Origin: Arcuatula senhousia
Taxonomy: Eukaryota; Mollusca; Bivalvia; Mytilida; Mytilidae
Length of the DNA stretch: 64,000 nt
Assembly: GCA_963971305.1 (NCBI GenBank)
Contig: OZ020313.1
Span: 19,789,260 to 19,853,259 of the forward strand
Direction of reading: 5' to 3'
Below are positions 12,000 to 25,600 of this stretch, in pieces. Positions within the stretch are counted from its first letter, which is position 1. Each line of letters opens with the position of its first letter. The translations under genes were made by a program, and so were the position numbers. A model generated the notes under the pieces. The model saw only the letters and a program-made list of their open reading frames with translations. It did not search any database and was not told the origin of the DNA.

Positions 12000-13120
12000 T
12001 AAACTTCTGTCATTTAACTATAAAGATTGAGAAATCTGATAATCCACAAGAAATGATGTAAGACGCTGTTTCTCTTATTTTCCGAAAAACCAAATAGGAA
12101 GGAGATTCGTTTTGTTTAAAGTTTAAATTCTCCTAACCTAGCTTTGATTTTGGTCAGTATATTATTAGGCTTTACCCAGAGTTTAAAATTAATAAAAGTA
12201 ATCTAAACATTTAGGTTTTTATGATATTCATAAACATAATTTATTATAACATAATAATAACAAAATATCAAAAGTAAACTAAAATATGACTATCCAAGGG
12301 AACTATATTTATCGGCGAATGTTTTTCTCGCAGTTTTCGGTCGCAATGGCCACGCCTACTGTAAAATTGACTAATCAATCAATTAATGAGAACTTTAAAT
12401 TCTCTAGATAGAGGAAATATTTTTTCACAACTGGCTGGGAAGTAGTTAAATCGGATGAAAATTAGAGAAAAATAATAATGGTCTTTAGCTTTTTAGACAG
12501 AAAAAAAATGTATTACATGTCACCATGCATCCACATCCATTACTAACCTGTAACACAAGTTCTGTGCCACTCCCTACTCGAAAGGAAATGAAAATCAGGA
12601 TACCTTTTTTAGCCGTGTAGTAAATGACATCTGATCTCGTTCGCGTTCGTGACGTATTGTTCTGCGTTTTGATCCTTAGTACGCCTGGGTTATCTGCATA
12701 CTAGGTGATAGTGCGATGCAAAAATAGTGTCCGCTGTGAAATATTGTCTTGAGTGTCATTCACTGCTATGATGAAGTCCAAGGACGGAATAAAACGCTTA
12801 AGAGATATGAAATTTTGTCCTCTAGATTTTTCAGTGTTAAGTATAGCAGGGTGGACAAAAAGTTTGCTTTACACGTGTACTTCTCCTGACCCCTCTCCTG
12901 TGACACTTTGGACTCTTTTTTTCTGTGATAATAACATATAATTACATTCTTCTTTATAACGAGGATTTTAATTGGTTAATAGTTGAGTTTTATTTCTGTA
13001 TGAAACTCAACAGCACGTGCTTCCTTGACAACGACTTGCGCGGAGTAATTTAAAAAACATAAACCATGCATTTCGTGTAATTTTTTCGTGCAAATATTTA
13101 ATATATTTGATTGGAATGTA
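12000..13120. other. Spacer without a recognised gene
   Basis: AT-rich sequence. One minus-strand stretch (about 12693-12548) is open, bordered by an acceptor-like cag and a gttagt donor-like site; it is discussed under findings. No gene could be recognised with confidence. Confidence 0.4.
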
Positions 13121-13124
13121 ATTA

Positions 13125-13284
13125 TATACAATGAATGCAATATTTTTGAGTTTTATTGGTGTGTAAAAGCGTGGACCTTGGCGCACATTTTCAACATGAA
13201 GCGCTACCGCGCTTCATTAAAAATGTGCTTAGGTCCACGCTTTTACACACCAATAAAACTCAAAAATATTGCATTCATTGTATA
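13125..13284. repeat. Perfect long hairpin (53-bp arms)
   Basis: The arms 13125-13177 and 13232-13284 are perfect reverse complements. The 54-bp loop is itself largely self-complementary (GCACATTTT...CATGAAGCG against CGCTTCATTAAAAATGTGC), so nearly the whole 160 bp can fold. It could be a foldback MITE or a hairpin transcript source. Confidence 0.85.
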
Positions 13285-13325
13285 AGAACGGTGTACTGTC
13301 CACCGTGATCACCAGCTCATATTAT

Positions 13326-13478
13326 ACAGTTATTGAATGTGTAGCCAGGCAATGGATCAGAATATTTTTCCCGAGGTATCCAGATCAGCTCAATGTTCTA
13401 TTGCACGAAGCCGTAGATCTAGATACCAAGGGGGAAATACTTCTGATCCATTGCCTGGCTACACATTCAATAACTGTT
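13326..13478. repeat. Second long hairpin next to the first
   Basis: The outer arms 13326-13362 and 13442-13478 (containing GTAGCCAGGCAATGGATC and its complement) are essentially perfect. The inner part continues as an imperfect palindrome (GAGGTATCCAGATC against GATCTAGATACCAAGG). The sequence is unrelated to the neighbouring hairpin, 42 bp away. Confidence 0.8.
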
Positions 13479-14197
13479 TTATTACCTAATACATCTTTAC
13501 AGCTATAATATACATACTAAAGAAATTCTGAGGACAAGGTAGAAATACAAATGACAACAAAGTTCCAGACAATAAATTATGCTACGCCTGACGCGAGTTA
13601 GGCCAGTCAAACTCATCAAATTTATTGCAAACTGTAAACAGATTGATATACCACTAGGTACAACCATAGATTCATAATAGCATATTCTAATTCATTAACA
13701 TCAAGTTATATTTTTTGTTTTCGTTTTTAAAAGTCCCTTAAATTGATCATCTAATGTATAAGCTGAAAGTTTATAAAAGCTGAAGGTCTAAACAAGATCT
13801 TTATAGGGCCATAACCAATATATGGTGTTTTTTGTCAACAGGTGCATGTACAGCTTTGCAAGTCGATGGTTTAAACTAGAAATAACGTTTCTCTATCTGC
13901 CAAGGCATATGGGGTAAAAAGAAAAAGCAATATTTCATGAGCCCTATAAGGGATCATCTGAGAGTTCAACAGAAAAGACTTTTGTAGGGCATTTCAGCTG
14001 AAGCTGGACTGTTGCATCTGGTTTTCTTGTCCATGGCCGGAGTACAGAAGTTGGCTTCCGTTCTGATTTTGTTTCTGAAGCAGGGTACACCAGTTACTGT
14101 TTGTTCAATCTTGGTAAATACTCCCTATGGATTAATTCGGTAATTTTGTTATTACCTTTATTTTATACTGCAAAGTTATACAGCAATGATTAGAAGA

Positions 14198-16625
14198 CAA
14201 GAGGCTCCCAGGAGCCTGAATTGCTCACCTGGTCTTGATGTCAACCCTATGAAGACTTTTGCAGAGCTAAATGAGCTGAATGTTTAAGCAAGAAAAAGCT
14301 TTTCTCTACCTGCAAAGGTTTTCATTCCATAAGGTTAAAATCATTATTTTTCACCACTAAAGGGCCATAACCCCTTTAAGGGATGATCTGCCAATTTTGA
14401 CCTTATGAAGACTTTTGTAGAACTTAATGACCTGAATGTTTAAGCAAGTAACAGCTTTCCTCTATCTGCAAAAGTTTTAATTCTATAGACCAAAAACATT
14501 ATTTTTTACCTTTAAGGGGTCATCTGACAACTTTGACTCTATGGAGACTTTTTTAGAGCTTTATGAGCTGAACATTTAAGCAAGCAACTGCTTTTCTCTA
14601 TCTGCTATAGTTGTCATTCTATAGGCCAAAATCATAAAAAAAAACACGTTTATTTAGGGGCTGTAATCCTTATAAGGGGTCATCTGACAACTTAGATCCT
14701 ATGAAGGCTTTTGTAGAGCTAAATGAGCTTACCATTTAAGCAAGAGAAAACTTTCCTTTTTCAGCAATAGTTTTCATTCTATAATATTAAAAACGAAAGA
14801 ATATGGAATATGTGCCAGAAAAACACGATCCACATATTAAAATGATTTTGATAAATGTACAACAGCCAAATTTCACTGCGTGTGAAGCGCTTTTCTGGAT
14901 TAACTTTCATCAGACACGCTAGGAGTAGAAAACTTGGAAAACCAGTAGAATATTAGATTTGAAAAACAAAACCAGAAGCCAAAAATATTACAACAATCAC
15001 CAAACAGATAAATTTATCAAATTTTAAAGAAATAGCCAAACGTTGTCAAATTCTGGAAATATGTAAACTGTGTCTTTCCAAGCCAAAAACATGAAAAAAA
15101 ACTTTAATGTTTCACCTTTAAGGGGCTGGAACCCCTATAAGGCTTCATCTGACAACTTCAACCGTATAAAGACTTTTGTAGAGCTAAGTGAGCTGAACAT
15201 TTATGCAAACAACAGCTTTTCTCTATCTGCAATAGTTTCCATTCTAAAAGCCAAAAACATGAAAAAATGCTATTTTTCACCTTTAAGGGGCTGTAACCCC
15301 TATAAGAGATCATTTGACAACTTCAACCAAATGGAGACTTTTGTAGAGAACTTTTGATGCTGAAGCAGTATGGTGGCATCAGATTTCATCTTTCTCTTAT
15401 ACTTTTTGATTTACAAGCCAAAAACAGTAGTCTGACCCCCCTGGTCAATTTTTAGTAACAGCGGCCATGTTTTTTTCACGGATCAAAAATCAAAACAAAA
15501 GGTGGGTGCAGGACACCCAAAGGATCATATCATACCAAGTTTCATAAAATTCTGTTCAGTTTTTGAGAAGAAAATTTTTGATGAAAAGTTGACACTAAAG
15601 TATGTCTCGCCTGTCGGCACCATCACAGAACTCATTGTCTTCAGAAAAGTTAAAGTCAAGGTCATGTGACAGGTGATAGAATTCCATTTAACCATCACTC
15701 ACAAAAATGTCTGAAGTGTGTTCTAGATACCATAGTTATTGAGAAACAATGAAAAAAGACCAACATTCACTAAGTCATTCAACCATGAAAATGGGGTCAT
15801 GGTCACACAACAAGGTGACAGTTGTGTAGACCAAAACCGCATATGTCTGTATACCAAATATCAGATGCCTAGCTATAATACTTTTCACATGATACATTTT
15901 CCACAAAAGTTTCTATTGTTAAAAAAATCAAGTAAGTCCACAGTCACTGAACCACGAAAATTGTGTCAAGGTCACAGGACATGGTTTCAGTTGCATAGAC
16001 CATAACTCCAGGTGTCTGTATACCAGATATCAGATGCCTAGCTATTATACTTTTCCCTGAATTCATTTTCCACAAAAGTCTATAAAGAGGTTTTTTGGCC
16101 TGAAAAATCATATAAGTCCACAGAGTCACTGAACCATGAAAATTGGGTCAGGGTCAAACGGCATGGCACCAGTTGCATAGATCATAACCTAAAGTGTCTG
16201 CATACCAGATATGAGATGCATAGCTATTATACTTTTCACTTAATTCATTTTCCAAAAAAGTCTTACAAAGGGATTTTTTGCCCCCAAAAAACATCGAAGT
16301 TCACAGAGTCACTGAACCATGAAAGTGGGGTCAGGGTCAAACGGCATGTTGCCAGTTGCGTAGACCATAACCCCAACTGTCTGTATACCAAATATCAGAT
16401 GCCTAGCTATTATGCTTTTCTTGGAATTCATTTTCCACAAAAGTCTTACAAAAAAGTTTACGCCGTCTCCGCCGCTGGAAAGTAATACCTATGTCTCGCC
16501 TTTAGCAACTAAAGTCGCAAGCGAGACAAATTGTTAACAGATGACCACGACAACATACAAGGACAGATGAGGACGGACGCCAAGTGATGGCAACAGCTTA
16601 CATGGAGCTTCGGTCCAGGTGAGCT
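14198..16625 (+). mobile_element. Hairpin-ended tandem-repeat element, copy A2 (with nested element)
   Basis: It starts with the 5' hairpin GAGGCTCCCAGGAGCCTG followed by a GCTCACCTGG block, continues with diverged ~158-bp units, and ends with the CCAGGTGAGCT hairpin. A different tandem element (15592-16527) splits its 3' part. It is more diverged than copies A3 and A5, implying greater age. Confidence 0.75.
15592..16527 (+). mobile_element. Nested hairpin-ended tandem element, copy B1
   Basis: It begins near GTATGTCTCGCCTG, has tandem units of about 190 bp containing ATCAGATGCCTAGCTA, and ends with an inverted repeat built on GTCTCGCC...GGCGAGAC (complement GCGAGAC at its end). It is inserted within A2, where the host sequence resumes as AATTGTTAACAGA. 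Confidence 0.7.
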
Positions 16626-16647
16626 AAAAAAGATGCTCAAATAAAGT

Positions 16648-16830
16648 AAAGGAAATTAGTAGACCACAAAAGCAAACAACAATAGACCACAAGCAGAGGA
16701 CAATAGACCACAGAATCAGACAACAATAGATCACAAGCAGAGGACAATGAACCCACGCAGACGACAGAAGCAGATGATAATAAAAGCAGATGTCAATAAA
16801 CCACAGAAGCAGACAACAATAGATCACAGA
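16648..16830 (+). repeat. Imperfect minisatellite
   Basis: Repeated AATAGACCACA-AGCAGA-GGAC-like units of about 20-40 bp, just after element A2. Confidence 0.7.
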
Positions 16831-16849
16831 CAAAATGGTTGCCATACTC

Positions 16850-18095
16850 TAACTTTGAATGACTGCTGATCAAACCAGACAAATCAATTATCAAAACCTC
16901 CTGTGAATTTAAAGTGGTATTTATACATTTGTGGCTTTTAAGAATTTGGATCAAGAACTTTGTGGCTATAAACAAACAAACAAGTAAAACAACAATGGTG
17001 ATTTATTGATCAACAATGTACCATACAAGAGATTGTCTATCACAGATTCTAAGTGTTTAAGAAGACATTATAAATTGGCTAATAAATATGGTGCAGGTTC
17101 ATTAAAGAATTACTATCTGCTTACTTTCTCCTTGGAATTGAAGCTTCGACAAAAATTAAAACTCACAAAATAACTATTCTTAAAGTTTTAAATCAGTGGA
17201 CTTGTACAATTTATTATTCTCATATTCTTTGTAAACTGAAAGGGTTTTCTTCTTGAAGTGGTAAAATCTTAATCAAAAGGCTGCTGACAATATCATGTAA
17301 ATTAAGTGAATTAAATTGAATTTCATGCTGAAAATCCATAAATAAGATTAACGTCTGAAAATGCTTTGGAATGTTATTTTGTTTGAAAATGTATCTTGAT
17401 ATCAACTTGTTTTTGATTATGCTTGTGAATAATTTACATATTTTGGGTGTTTTAAGCAACATTGCAAGACTAATTCATAGTACAAAATGTAACAAGTGAA
17501 TCTATCAAAGAAAAACAACATGGTCAGGTGAAACATTTAGAAATAGTTAGGGGTAAGAATTGACTGTGAAAAAATAATTTATGAAACATAACTAGGAGAG
17601 AGAATTAAGTGTAAATGAATATTATGCAAAATTGGCAAATTTGGCATGAATTTATTAATATGAATTGGGATTGTTAAGACTAAGCTAAATGTTAAGACAA
17701 GGTACATAAAGCCAAAAAATCCAGGATGTAAAATTTCTACACTAATTTAACAATAATCAAACATAACATATAAATATCAAATGATTTGTTCTTGAATGAT
17801 CAACACTATTAATGAAATAAAATTAACAAATATAAAAAACAATTTACATTTAAAAAAATTAACAAAAGTTAAAGGGCAAATTTATTTCATCAAGTTGAAA
17901 AAAACATGGTCTACATGGGCTTTTGATAAATACATTTTTTCCTTAATTTTTCTTAACTTATTGTTATGGTACACATATAAAATAATGAAATTGCTTTAAT
18001 AATTACTCCAATTCGGAAATGGTCCATTGGAAACTCCAAAAAATATATATAAATAGATCGTGGAATTTCAATTTTTTCATGCATTTCAGGAATTA
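16850..18095. other. Spacer, nothing recognised
   Basis: AT-rich sequence. The short open frames here have no recognisable protein features. Confidence 0.5.
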
Positions 18096-18100
18096 AAAGA

Positions 18101-18690
18101 CAAAGGACAAGGCACACTAAGACCCATATTTGGCCCCCTATATAATTCAAAATTACAAAATTGATATGGAAAAGATTTATTATGCTTATTAGAAGTTCAA
18201 GTAACTGATCAAACTGGTTCTATTAATTTTTTAAGCGTAGCATCTGACATTGGTGAAAAATAGGATGTCAAAACAAAACAAATATGAAAGATTTCTGTCA
18301 AATTGGCTGAAATAGACAAATTTTGCGTCATTTTTTTCAATTTTTGGATGCCTCCGCCTTCTTGACCCAGACTTTTTGTAAATTAATTTTAAAACTGACT
18401 TCAATTAAAGTCTAAATCAGTTAAGAAATCCATGGGTCATGTAGGCGGAGGCCTTTGAAAATCACAATGTAAGCTCTAAAAATCGGCATTTTCCTCGATT
18501 TTGTTGATTTTACTCTGTTTTAGGTCTCTATAAAATTCAAAACCGAAAAGATTATTGGAAATTGAAAGCATATTCATAAATTTGAACCATTTTACTTCAT
18601 ATATAAAGTGCATTCTAATAATTTTCGCAAGATTTATTTTTCATAAAATAGGGGGCCAAATATGGCTCTTACCGTACCATGTCCTTTGCT
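18101..18690. mobile_element. Inverted-repeat DNA element, copy 2
   Basis: The left end CAAAGGACAAGGCACAC is mirrored by the right end ACCATGTCCTTTG over about 40 bp, both reaching a TTTGGCCCCCTAT block. It is the same family as 5463-6019. No ORF. Confidence 0.65.
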
Positions 18691-18699
18691 ATGTTTGTT

Positions 18700-20290
18700 C
18701 CAATAAAGTAAAATGGTTGATAAGAAGAAAAGTTGTACAAAGATTAAGACAACAAAGACCAATTGATGTCTGGTCCTGCACTGCACAGTGGTATGTTGAA
18801 CTCTGATATAAAGTTTCGTCAAGTCATGTTAGAATAAAAACTTTTTTTCACATGCAATACAAAGCATTAAAAAATGATATAAGTGCCCAAACTTAAAATG
18901 AAATTTTATCATTGGATTTAGCTAAAGTTATCATCCTAAAATCTTAAGCCAAAGATGTATACCCATCAAAGAAAGTGAAAATATAAAAGTGCTCTGGTCT
19001 GTTGAAAACTAAAGAATGGAGATATTTTTTGAGGTTCAGTGTTATGCATGAATAATTAGAAATCATCATCTTAAACTCTTCTTATCAACCATACTTATTT
19101 TAATGGAAAGGTCCAAATAAAGTAACTACTTGGGACTATTTTTTACAGTTAATATAACTGCTCATAATAAGGTACAAATGTAAACCCCATTTTAAAACAA
19201 TACAAAACAATATTTTAATGGCTCAGCCTATAGAAATATCACATTTGCCAGAATGTTATTAGTTGAAAATACAAAACTATACATAAAGTTAACAAAAACA
19301 TTGGACGGAAATTAGAATTGTGAAAGACATAACAAAAAATGAAGCCCTTGCCTAGGGCATCAGGCAAAACAAAATTTGGGCAAAACCACTCTTGTAATAA
19401 GGTTTTGCAAAAAGAAATAAAAAAACAGAGAATTTAGCTTGCTTGAAGGACATTGCAAGTTTTAAAAAAAAAAAAATCAAGTATTCTTTTTTCCACATTA
19501 AATATGTTTTAGTTCATCAGTTAAACATTTGATAACAAAATAAAGTTTGTTTCTTAAATATAAAAAAGAAAAGTTTTTTATTACATGTAAAGACAAAACT
19601 GACATGTTCCAAAATGAACACACAGACTCACAAATTTATACAAACATCCTTACATTCCAACAAAATACAGATGTTAAATTTAATGACTAGTAGGAAAATA
19701 CTAAGGTGGGTAATTTATTTTGTGGGTAAAGTAATTCATAAAATCAAATCCCAAAGAATTAAAACTTTTTTAAAAGTTAGGCTGAAAATAGTGAAAGAGA
19801 GATTTTCAAAATTAAAACTCCATAAAATTGTCAGCACTATTTCAGTTTTGAACCGCTTAACACAAAATGTTGTCTCCACAAAAAAAAATATTATACAACA
19901 TGTATTTGTTTGCATTCCTTAAATTTCCTTCACACTATTAGCTATTTCTAAGTCATTTTTATTTTCCTACAAAAAACAATAATAATCATTTACTACAATA
20001 TCAATAAATGTATCACTTTAAGGATGATCGCTGGTCAGTTTAAAAGAAACAAGGTCTCTAAATTGATATATTTAATGAATATCCCATAGGTTAAGGTACA
20101 AAATCAGCTTAAAAAGTTCATAGGTCACCGAACTCATTTTTGAGATATTAAGCGTTCAAAATTTGGCGGGAAAAGGATTTTTCTGACTTTTTCATAAGTT
20201 TAACATTAGACTTGTTTAAGTGTAAAAACCTTTGAAAAAATAACAAGAAATTTATAAAACTTTGTAAGTTAGCCCTTTATGCTATAATAA
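18700..20290. other. Spacer, nothing recognised
   Basis: AT-rich sequence with homopolymer runs; no exon, RNA gene or repeat was recognised. Confidence 0.5.
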
Positions 20291-21802
20291 ACAAGAGGCT
20301 CCCAGGAGCCTGAATCGCTCACCTGGTCTTGATGTTGACCCTATACTTTTGTAGAGCTAAATGAGCTGAACATTTAAGCAAGCAACAGCTTTTCTCTACC
20401 TGCAATAGTTTTCATTCTATAGGCCAAAAACACCATTTTTCACCTATAAGGGGCCATAACCCCTATAAGGAGTCATCTGACAACTTCGACCCTATGAAGA
20501 CTTTTGTAGAGCTAAATGAGCTGAACATTTAAGCAACCAACAGCTAATCTCTATCTGCAATAGTTTTCATTCTGTAGGCCAAAAACATGAAAAATGGCTA
20601 TTTTTCAGGGGCCGTTCATCTGACAACTTCAACCCTATGGAGAATTTTGTAAAGCTAAATGAGCTGAACATTTAAGCAAGCAACAGCTAATCTCTATCTG
20701 CAATAGTTTTCATTCTGTAGGCCAAAAACATGAAAAATCGCTATTTTTCAGGGGCCGTAACCCCTATAAGGGGTCATCTGCCAACTTCGACCCTATGGAG
20801 AATTTTGTAAAGCTAAATGAGCTGAACATTTAAGCAAGCAACAGCTAATGTCTATCTGCAATAGTTTTCATTCTGTAGGACAAAAACATGAAAAATCGCT
20901 ATTTTTCAGGGGCCGTAACCCCTATAAGGAGTCATCTGACAACTTCGACCCTATGGAGAATTTAGTAGAGCTCAAAGAGCTGAACATTTAAGCAAGCAAC
21001 AGCTAATCTCTATGTGCAATAGTTTTCATTCTGTAGGCCAAAAACATGAAAAAATGCCATTTTTCAGGGGCCGTAACCCCTATAAGGGGTTATCCGACAA
21101 CTTCGATCCTATGGAGACTTTCGTAGAGCTAAATGAGCTAAACATTTAAGCAAGCAACAGCTAATCTCTATCTGCAATAGTTTTCATTCTGTAGGCCAAA
21201 AACATGAAAAATGGCTATTTTTCACCTTTAAGGGGCCGTAACCCCTATAAGGGGTCATCTGACAACTTCGACCCTATGGAGACTTTTGTAGAGTTAAATG
21301 AGCTGAACATTTAAGCAACCAACAGCTAATCTCTATCTGCAATAGTTTTCATTCTGTAGGCCAAAAACATGAAAAAATGCTATTTTTCACCTTTAAGGGG
21401 CCGTAACCCCTATAAGGGGTCATCTGACAACTTTGACCAAATGGAGACTTTTGTAGAGCTTTTGATGCTGAATCAGTAGCGTGGCCTCAGATTTCCTCTA
21501 TCTCTTATACTTTTTGATTTATAAGCCAAAAACAGTAGTCTGACCCCCCTAGTCTATTTTTAGTAACGGCGGCCATGTTTTTTAACGGATTTAAAATCAA
21601 AACACAAGTTTGGTGCAGGACACCCTAAGGATCATTCATACCAAGTTTCATTAAATTCTGTTTGGTAGTTTCAGAGGAGAAGATTTTTGAAAAATTGTTA
21701 ACAGACGACGACGACAGACGACGACAGACGACGACGACAGACGACGACGACGGACGCCAAGTGATGGTAATAGCTCACATGGACCTTCTGTCCAGGTGAG
21801 CT
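20291..21802 (+). mobile_element. Hairpin-ended tandem-repeat element, copy A3 (full length)
   Basis: It starts with the GAGGCTCCCAGGAGCCTG hairpin and has about seven units with 158-bp spacing (for example 20661, 20819 and 20977). A unique 3' segment with AACGGCGGCCATG, a (GAC)n tract and the terminal hairpin ending CCAGGTGAGCT follow. It is nearly identical in design and sequence to A5 at 38336-39850. Confidence 0.85.
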
Positions 21803-21804
21803 AA

Positions 21805-22698
21805 TAATAATTTAAAAAGAAAATAGGGTATTAGTGGGGAAAAAAATTATCAGCATTTTAATGGTAAAATCCAGAGGATTCCGAAAATCTGACAGAAATC
21901 TCGAATGCTGACCAGCAATCATTCTTAATAAACAACAATGGACGGATATTTAAAAATATAGATACATAACAATATTTATGACAAAATAAAAAGATTAATG
22001 GACGGAATAAAAAATGAGAGCATAAACCATTTATTTTTTTTTTCATTCTCCAAATCTTGATCAATTCATGGATGAAATGAGCATGAAAACATAAACCATG
22101 TATTTTTCTGATCTCCAAAACCCAACAACAAATAAAAACACAATATAAATATACATATATTAAAGTTGGCAGGAGCACTTCAGTTGCTTGAAGGAATGTT
22201 ATTATGAAAACAAGAATGATATGTCATTATTAAAATATCACAGCACTATCGATTGCAAAAAAGAATAATATGAAAATGTTTTCTTAAAATCAGATAAATT
22301 GACCTATTGACAGAATTGTCGAGGGGAAAAATTCTAAATGTTTTGCCATTGCAAATGACAGAACCACATATCTTAAAAACAAACTTATACAATGTATGAA
22401 ATCTTTGTACCAGTATTTGAATGTCATTTTCTGTACAAGACTATGTTAACAAATCTAATTATTTCAAATAAGAGCAAAAATACAACATGCAAATAAAACA
22501 TGCTTCCCATCTTCAACAGCAATCAAGGAAATGAATCTTATCTTTTTTCTTTGACATAATCATATTATGCATCTTCGTCAAAAAACAACAAATAAATAAT
22601 GGACCTTAATAAAAATAAAAAGATAACCTTTTAATGTTTTATATTAATCATATTCATTGCAACACAACCCAGATTTTGTTTTCTAGTTTTTCATTCAA
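21805..22698. other. 3' flank of KIF17
   Basis: AT-rich sequence downstream of the KIF17 stop. It probably holds the 3' UTR. A minus-strand AATAAA is present near 22029-22034, but it is far from the stop and not proven as the poly(A) signal. Confidence 0.35.
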
Positions 22699-25600
22699 TC
22701 ATAATGGCTCTAGCTCATTCCTCTTCTTCTTCCCTCTCTTACCATTGATGGGCTGTAGAGCGTCGAGCCTTGTGGGTTTACGGACTAAGCTCTCGCTGTC
22801 TTGCTGTATGAGTTGTCCATGGACGGCTGCAGCTCTAAGTCCATTACTTATTGGGTCAGGTTTTCCAAAGCCATTCGACATTGCCATGGGTGATGGCTTT
22901 ATGCTGCTTTTGACTTCTGACATGTCTGAAATATAAACCAATTATTACAGACATGCTTAAAATTTACAAATTATTTTCAAATGGTTTAAAACTATGAAGC
23001 TCTCAAGCTAAAGCTATGAAACTAAATCTCTTAATTAATGAGAACAACAACTGCTTACCCTTTGAAGTACCTTAGTTCACTCTCTCTCTGTTCTATGCTC
23101 TTCATAAACATATAGTGTTTGGCATTTTCAATATTTTTGGTAGAGCACCTCTGATGAGTCTTGAATAGATGAAACGCGCTTCAGGCGTAGCAAAATTTAT
23201 TGTCTAGAACTTTGTTGTCATTTGTATTTCTACTTGAGCTCAGGTTGCTGTATAGTTGTTTTTTGTGTTTTTATATGCTATACATATACATGTACATTTA
23301 TTTTTATATTTTAGATGTCTTTTTGGTCTCTGAATGCCCCATTGGTACTTGACTGCTGCTTTAAAAAGCCAATGAAGCAAAAAAAAATTATTGAAATATT
23401 TTTTATTTAAAAAACTGTGAGAAAATGACATCAACATCAATATTCTACAAAAACAGACCACTATCAATTAAACAAGCTTACTTGTTCTCTGGACTGGCTG
23501 ATTGTTGAGATATTTTTCTGCTCTTTTGTTTCTGAAGTATTCATTAGAAGTATCCCTCTTACTATGCAAAGCCTACAAAAACAAAGGGAAGATATTTCAA
23601 AATAAAGAAGGGATGTGTCCATGGGATAGGATACCCCAGCTAGGCCCCAAACAGGACCTAAAAGTTAAACAGGTCTGAAAGTCGCTTAGGACATACAGTT
23701 TGTCATAATGTTACATCCTACCAGGTTCAAATCATCCTGATCTGCGATGAACAATCTATTCAAAATTGACTTACATTTCATTTTCTATAGAACCTGTTAA
23801 AGTGGAGTGGGAAATTTTATTAATGAATTTCCATTATTTCTTTTCAATAAGTAATGCATTGAAAAGCATTGATTTGCTCTTTATATTAAGTGATCAGTAT
23901 CATAGTCAGTTCAGAATATTTTAGTAAACTTGTGCCATGCTCTTCATATTCAGCTGTTGGTTGGCATTTTCAACCTTGAAGTCTTAGTGCCTCAAATGAC
24001 AAAACACAGGTCAGGAAAAGCAAAATTTATTGCCTAGAACTTTTTTGTAATTGTGATATGATCGACAAGTCAAATCAATTAGCAGACAGTAAAAGGAAAT
24101 GCCACTAATTGCCAATAACAATGATTTAACTAGCCCTCACCATATTTGTCATTGGTGAGAAGAACTTTCAGATTACAATAATTAATCAAACCATTGGTGC
24201 CACTTATTTTTCAAAAGTGTTAATTTTCGTCATAAAGGAGTAGGGGCCATAAGGCCTGTTTCTGGCCTAAATTTTTACCCAATTCCCAACCTACTGTTGT
24301 CAGATGCTGATAAAATATTTATAAATGATCAAAATGAGACCCTAATTATATTTTTTTTAATTTTTAAATGATTGTTTTGACACAAAATATGAATGAAATT
24401 GACCATAATTCAGAAGATAAGAATACATTTTGGACTAGAAAAGTATCTCTGCAAACAAGAAACAACAAAAAATTTTTACAAATTGTTAATACGGCTTATA
24501 TAAACCTTCTCTAATAAAATGAAGTTGTTTCTCATGTGCGGACGATTTTTTCTGGTTCACACTGTACCTTAAAACGACCCAAATTTCTCATATTTTGTCA
24601 TTTTTGCTAAAATCACTAGAATTAAGCGTCATTATGACGCTTCAATATTAAATTCTACAAGTTTTGAACATGTTTTCCTTTTAGGCAGAGTTTACACTAT
24701 ATGGTAACCAGAAATGGACACTGTTGCATAACCTTCATATTTTTAGGCTAAATTAGGGTATTATCGCACCTACTTCTTTTACGAAAATCGATAAAATTGT
24801 CAATAAAACTATAAACTTACGTCTCTATATCTATCATCCTCGTTGTCATAAACACTGGCATTAATCTCACCGTTCATCACAGGGCGTACCCTGGGGTTAG
24901 GGTTGCTGGTTCTCCCACCAGGCATAATACCCTCTGGAAAATTAAAATAACATTAGTCTTCAAAACTCCTGAATTTATTCCTAAGTTAGATTAGAAGTCA
25001 TTACTGTAGTTATATTATATGTTTTTTTCAGAGAATGATTTCATTGTAACTGATACAAATGAATTTTTCAGAAAAGATGCGATTAAATGTATAACATGTA
25101 TAAGTACACTGTAGTTAGATTTTGTGTTTTATGCACTGGTCGGATGCTTCATTTTTCAAGATATATAAATTGCTGTCAATCTTTTCAGTTCAGCAATAGA
25201 TCATGTTAAATAAAAGTTTCATTCTTGCATGTCTTGTTTAAAAAAATACATACACACAAAAAAAAATCATAATCCTTTTTTATTTTGCATTTTTTAGAAA
25301 AACGAACAGAAGAATGAAGAAGAACTAACATGCTACTAGTACATGTAGTATGTTATGAGAAAAATATTAACCACATCTAAAAATGTGTTTAAATATTGAT
25401 ACAAACTATTGAACACCATTCCTCATTCATATACAGTGCACAAGATATATATAAAAGACCTATACCCAAGAGAGTATAAGAGACTAGAGTATAAGAGAAT
25501 TTCATAAATGTTCAGTAATTCAGTTATCACATGTTGGCATACATCTTATACTAAATTCCACTAAATTTTCAAATGATTTACTATATTTCATACAAACGAA

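Noticed and set aside
20591..21480. Possible CRISPR array (regular repeats)
   Set aside because: The units are contiguous tandem copies of about 158 bp without unique spacers, in a clearly eukaryotic genome.
22634..22936. 100-codon + strand frame
   Set aside because: It is antisense to the last KIF17 exon, which matches the conserved KIF17 C-terminus and joins in phase.
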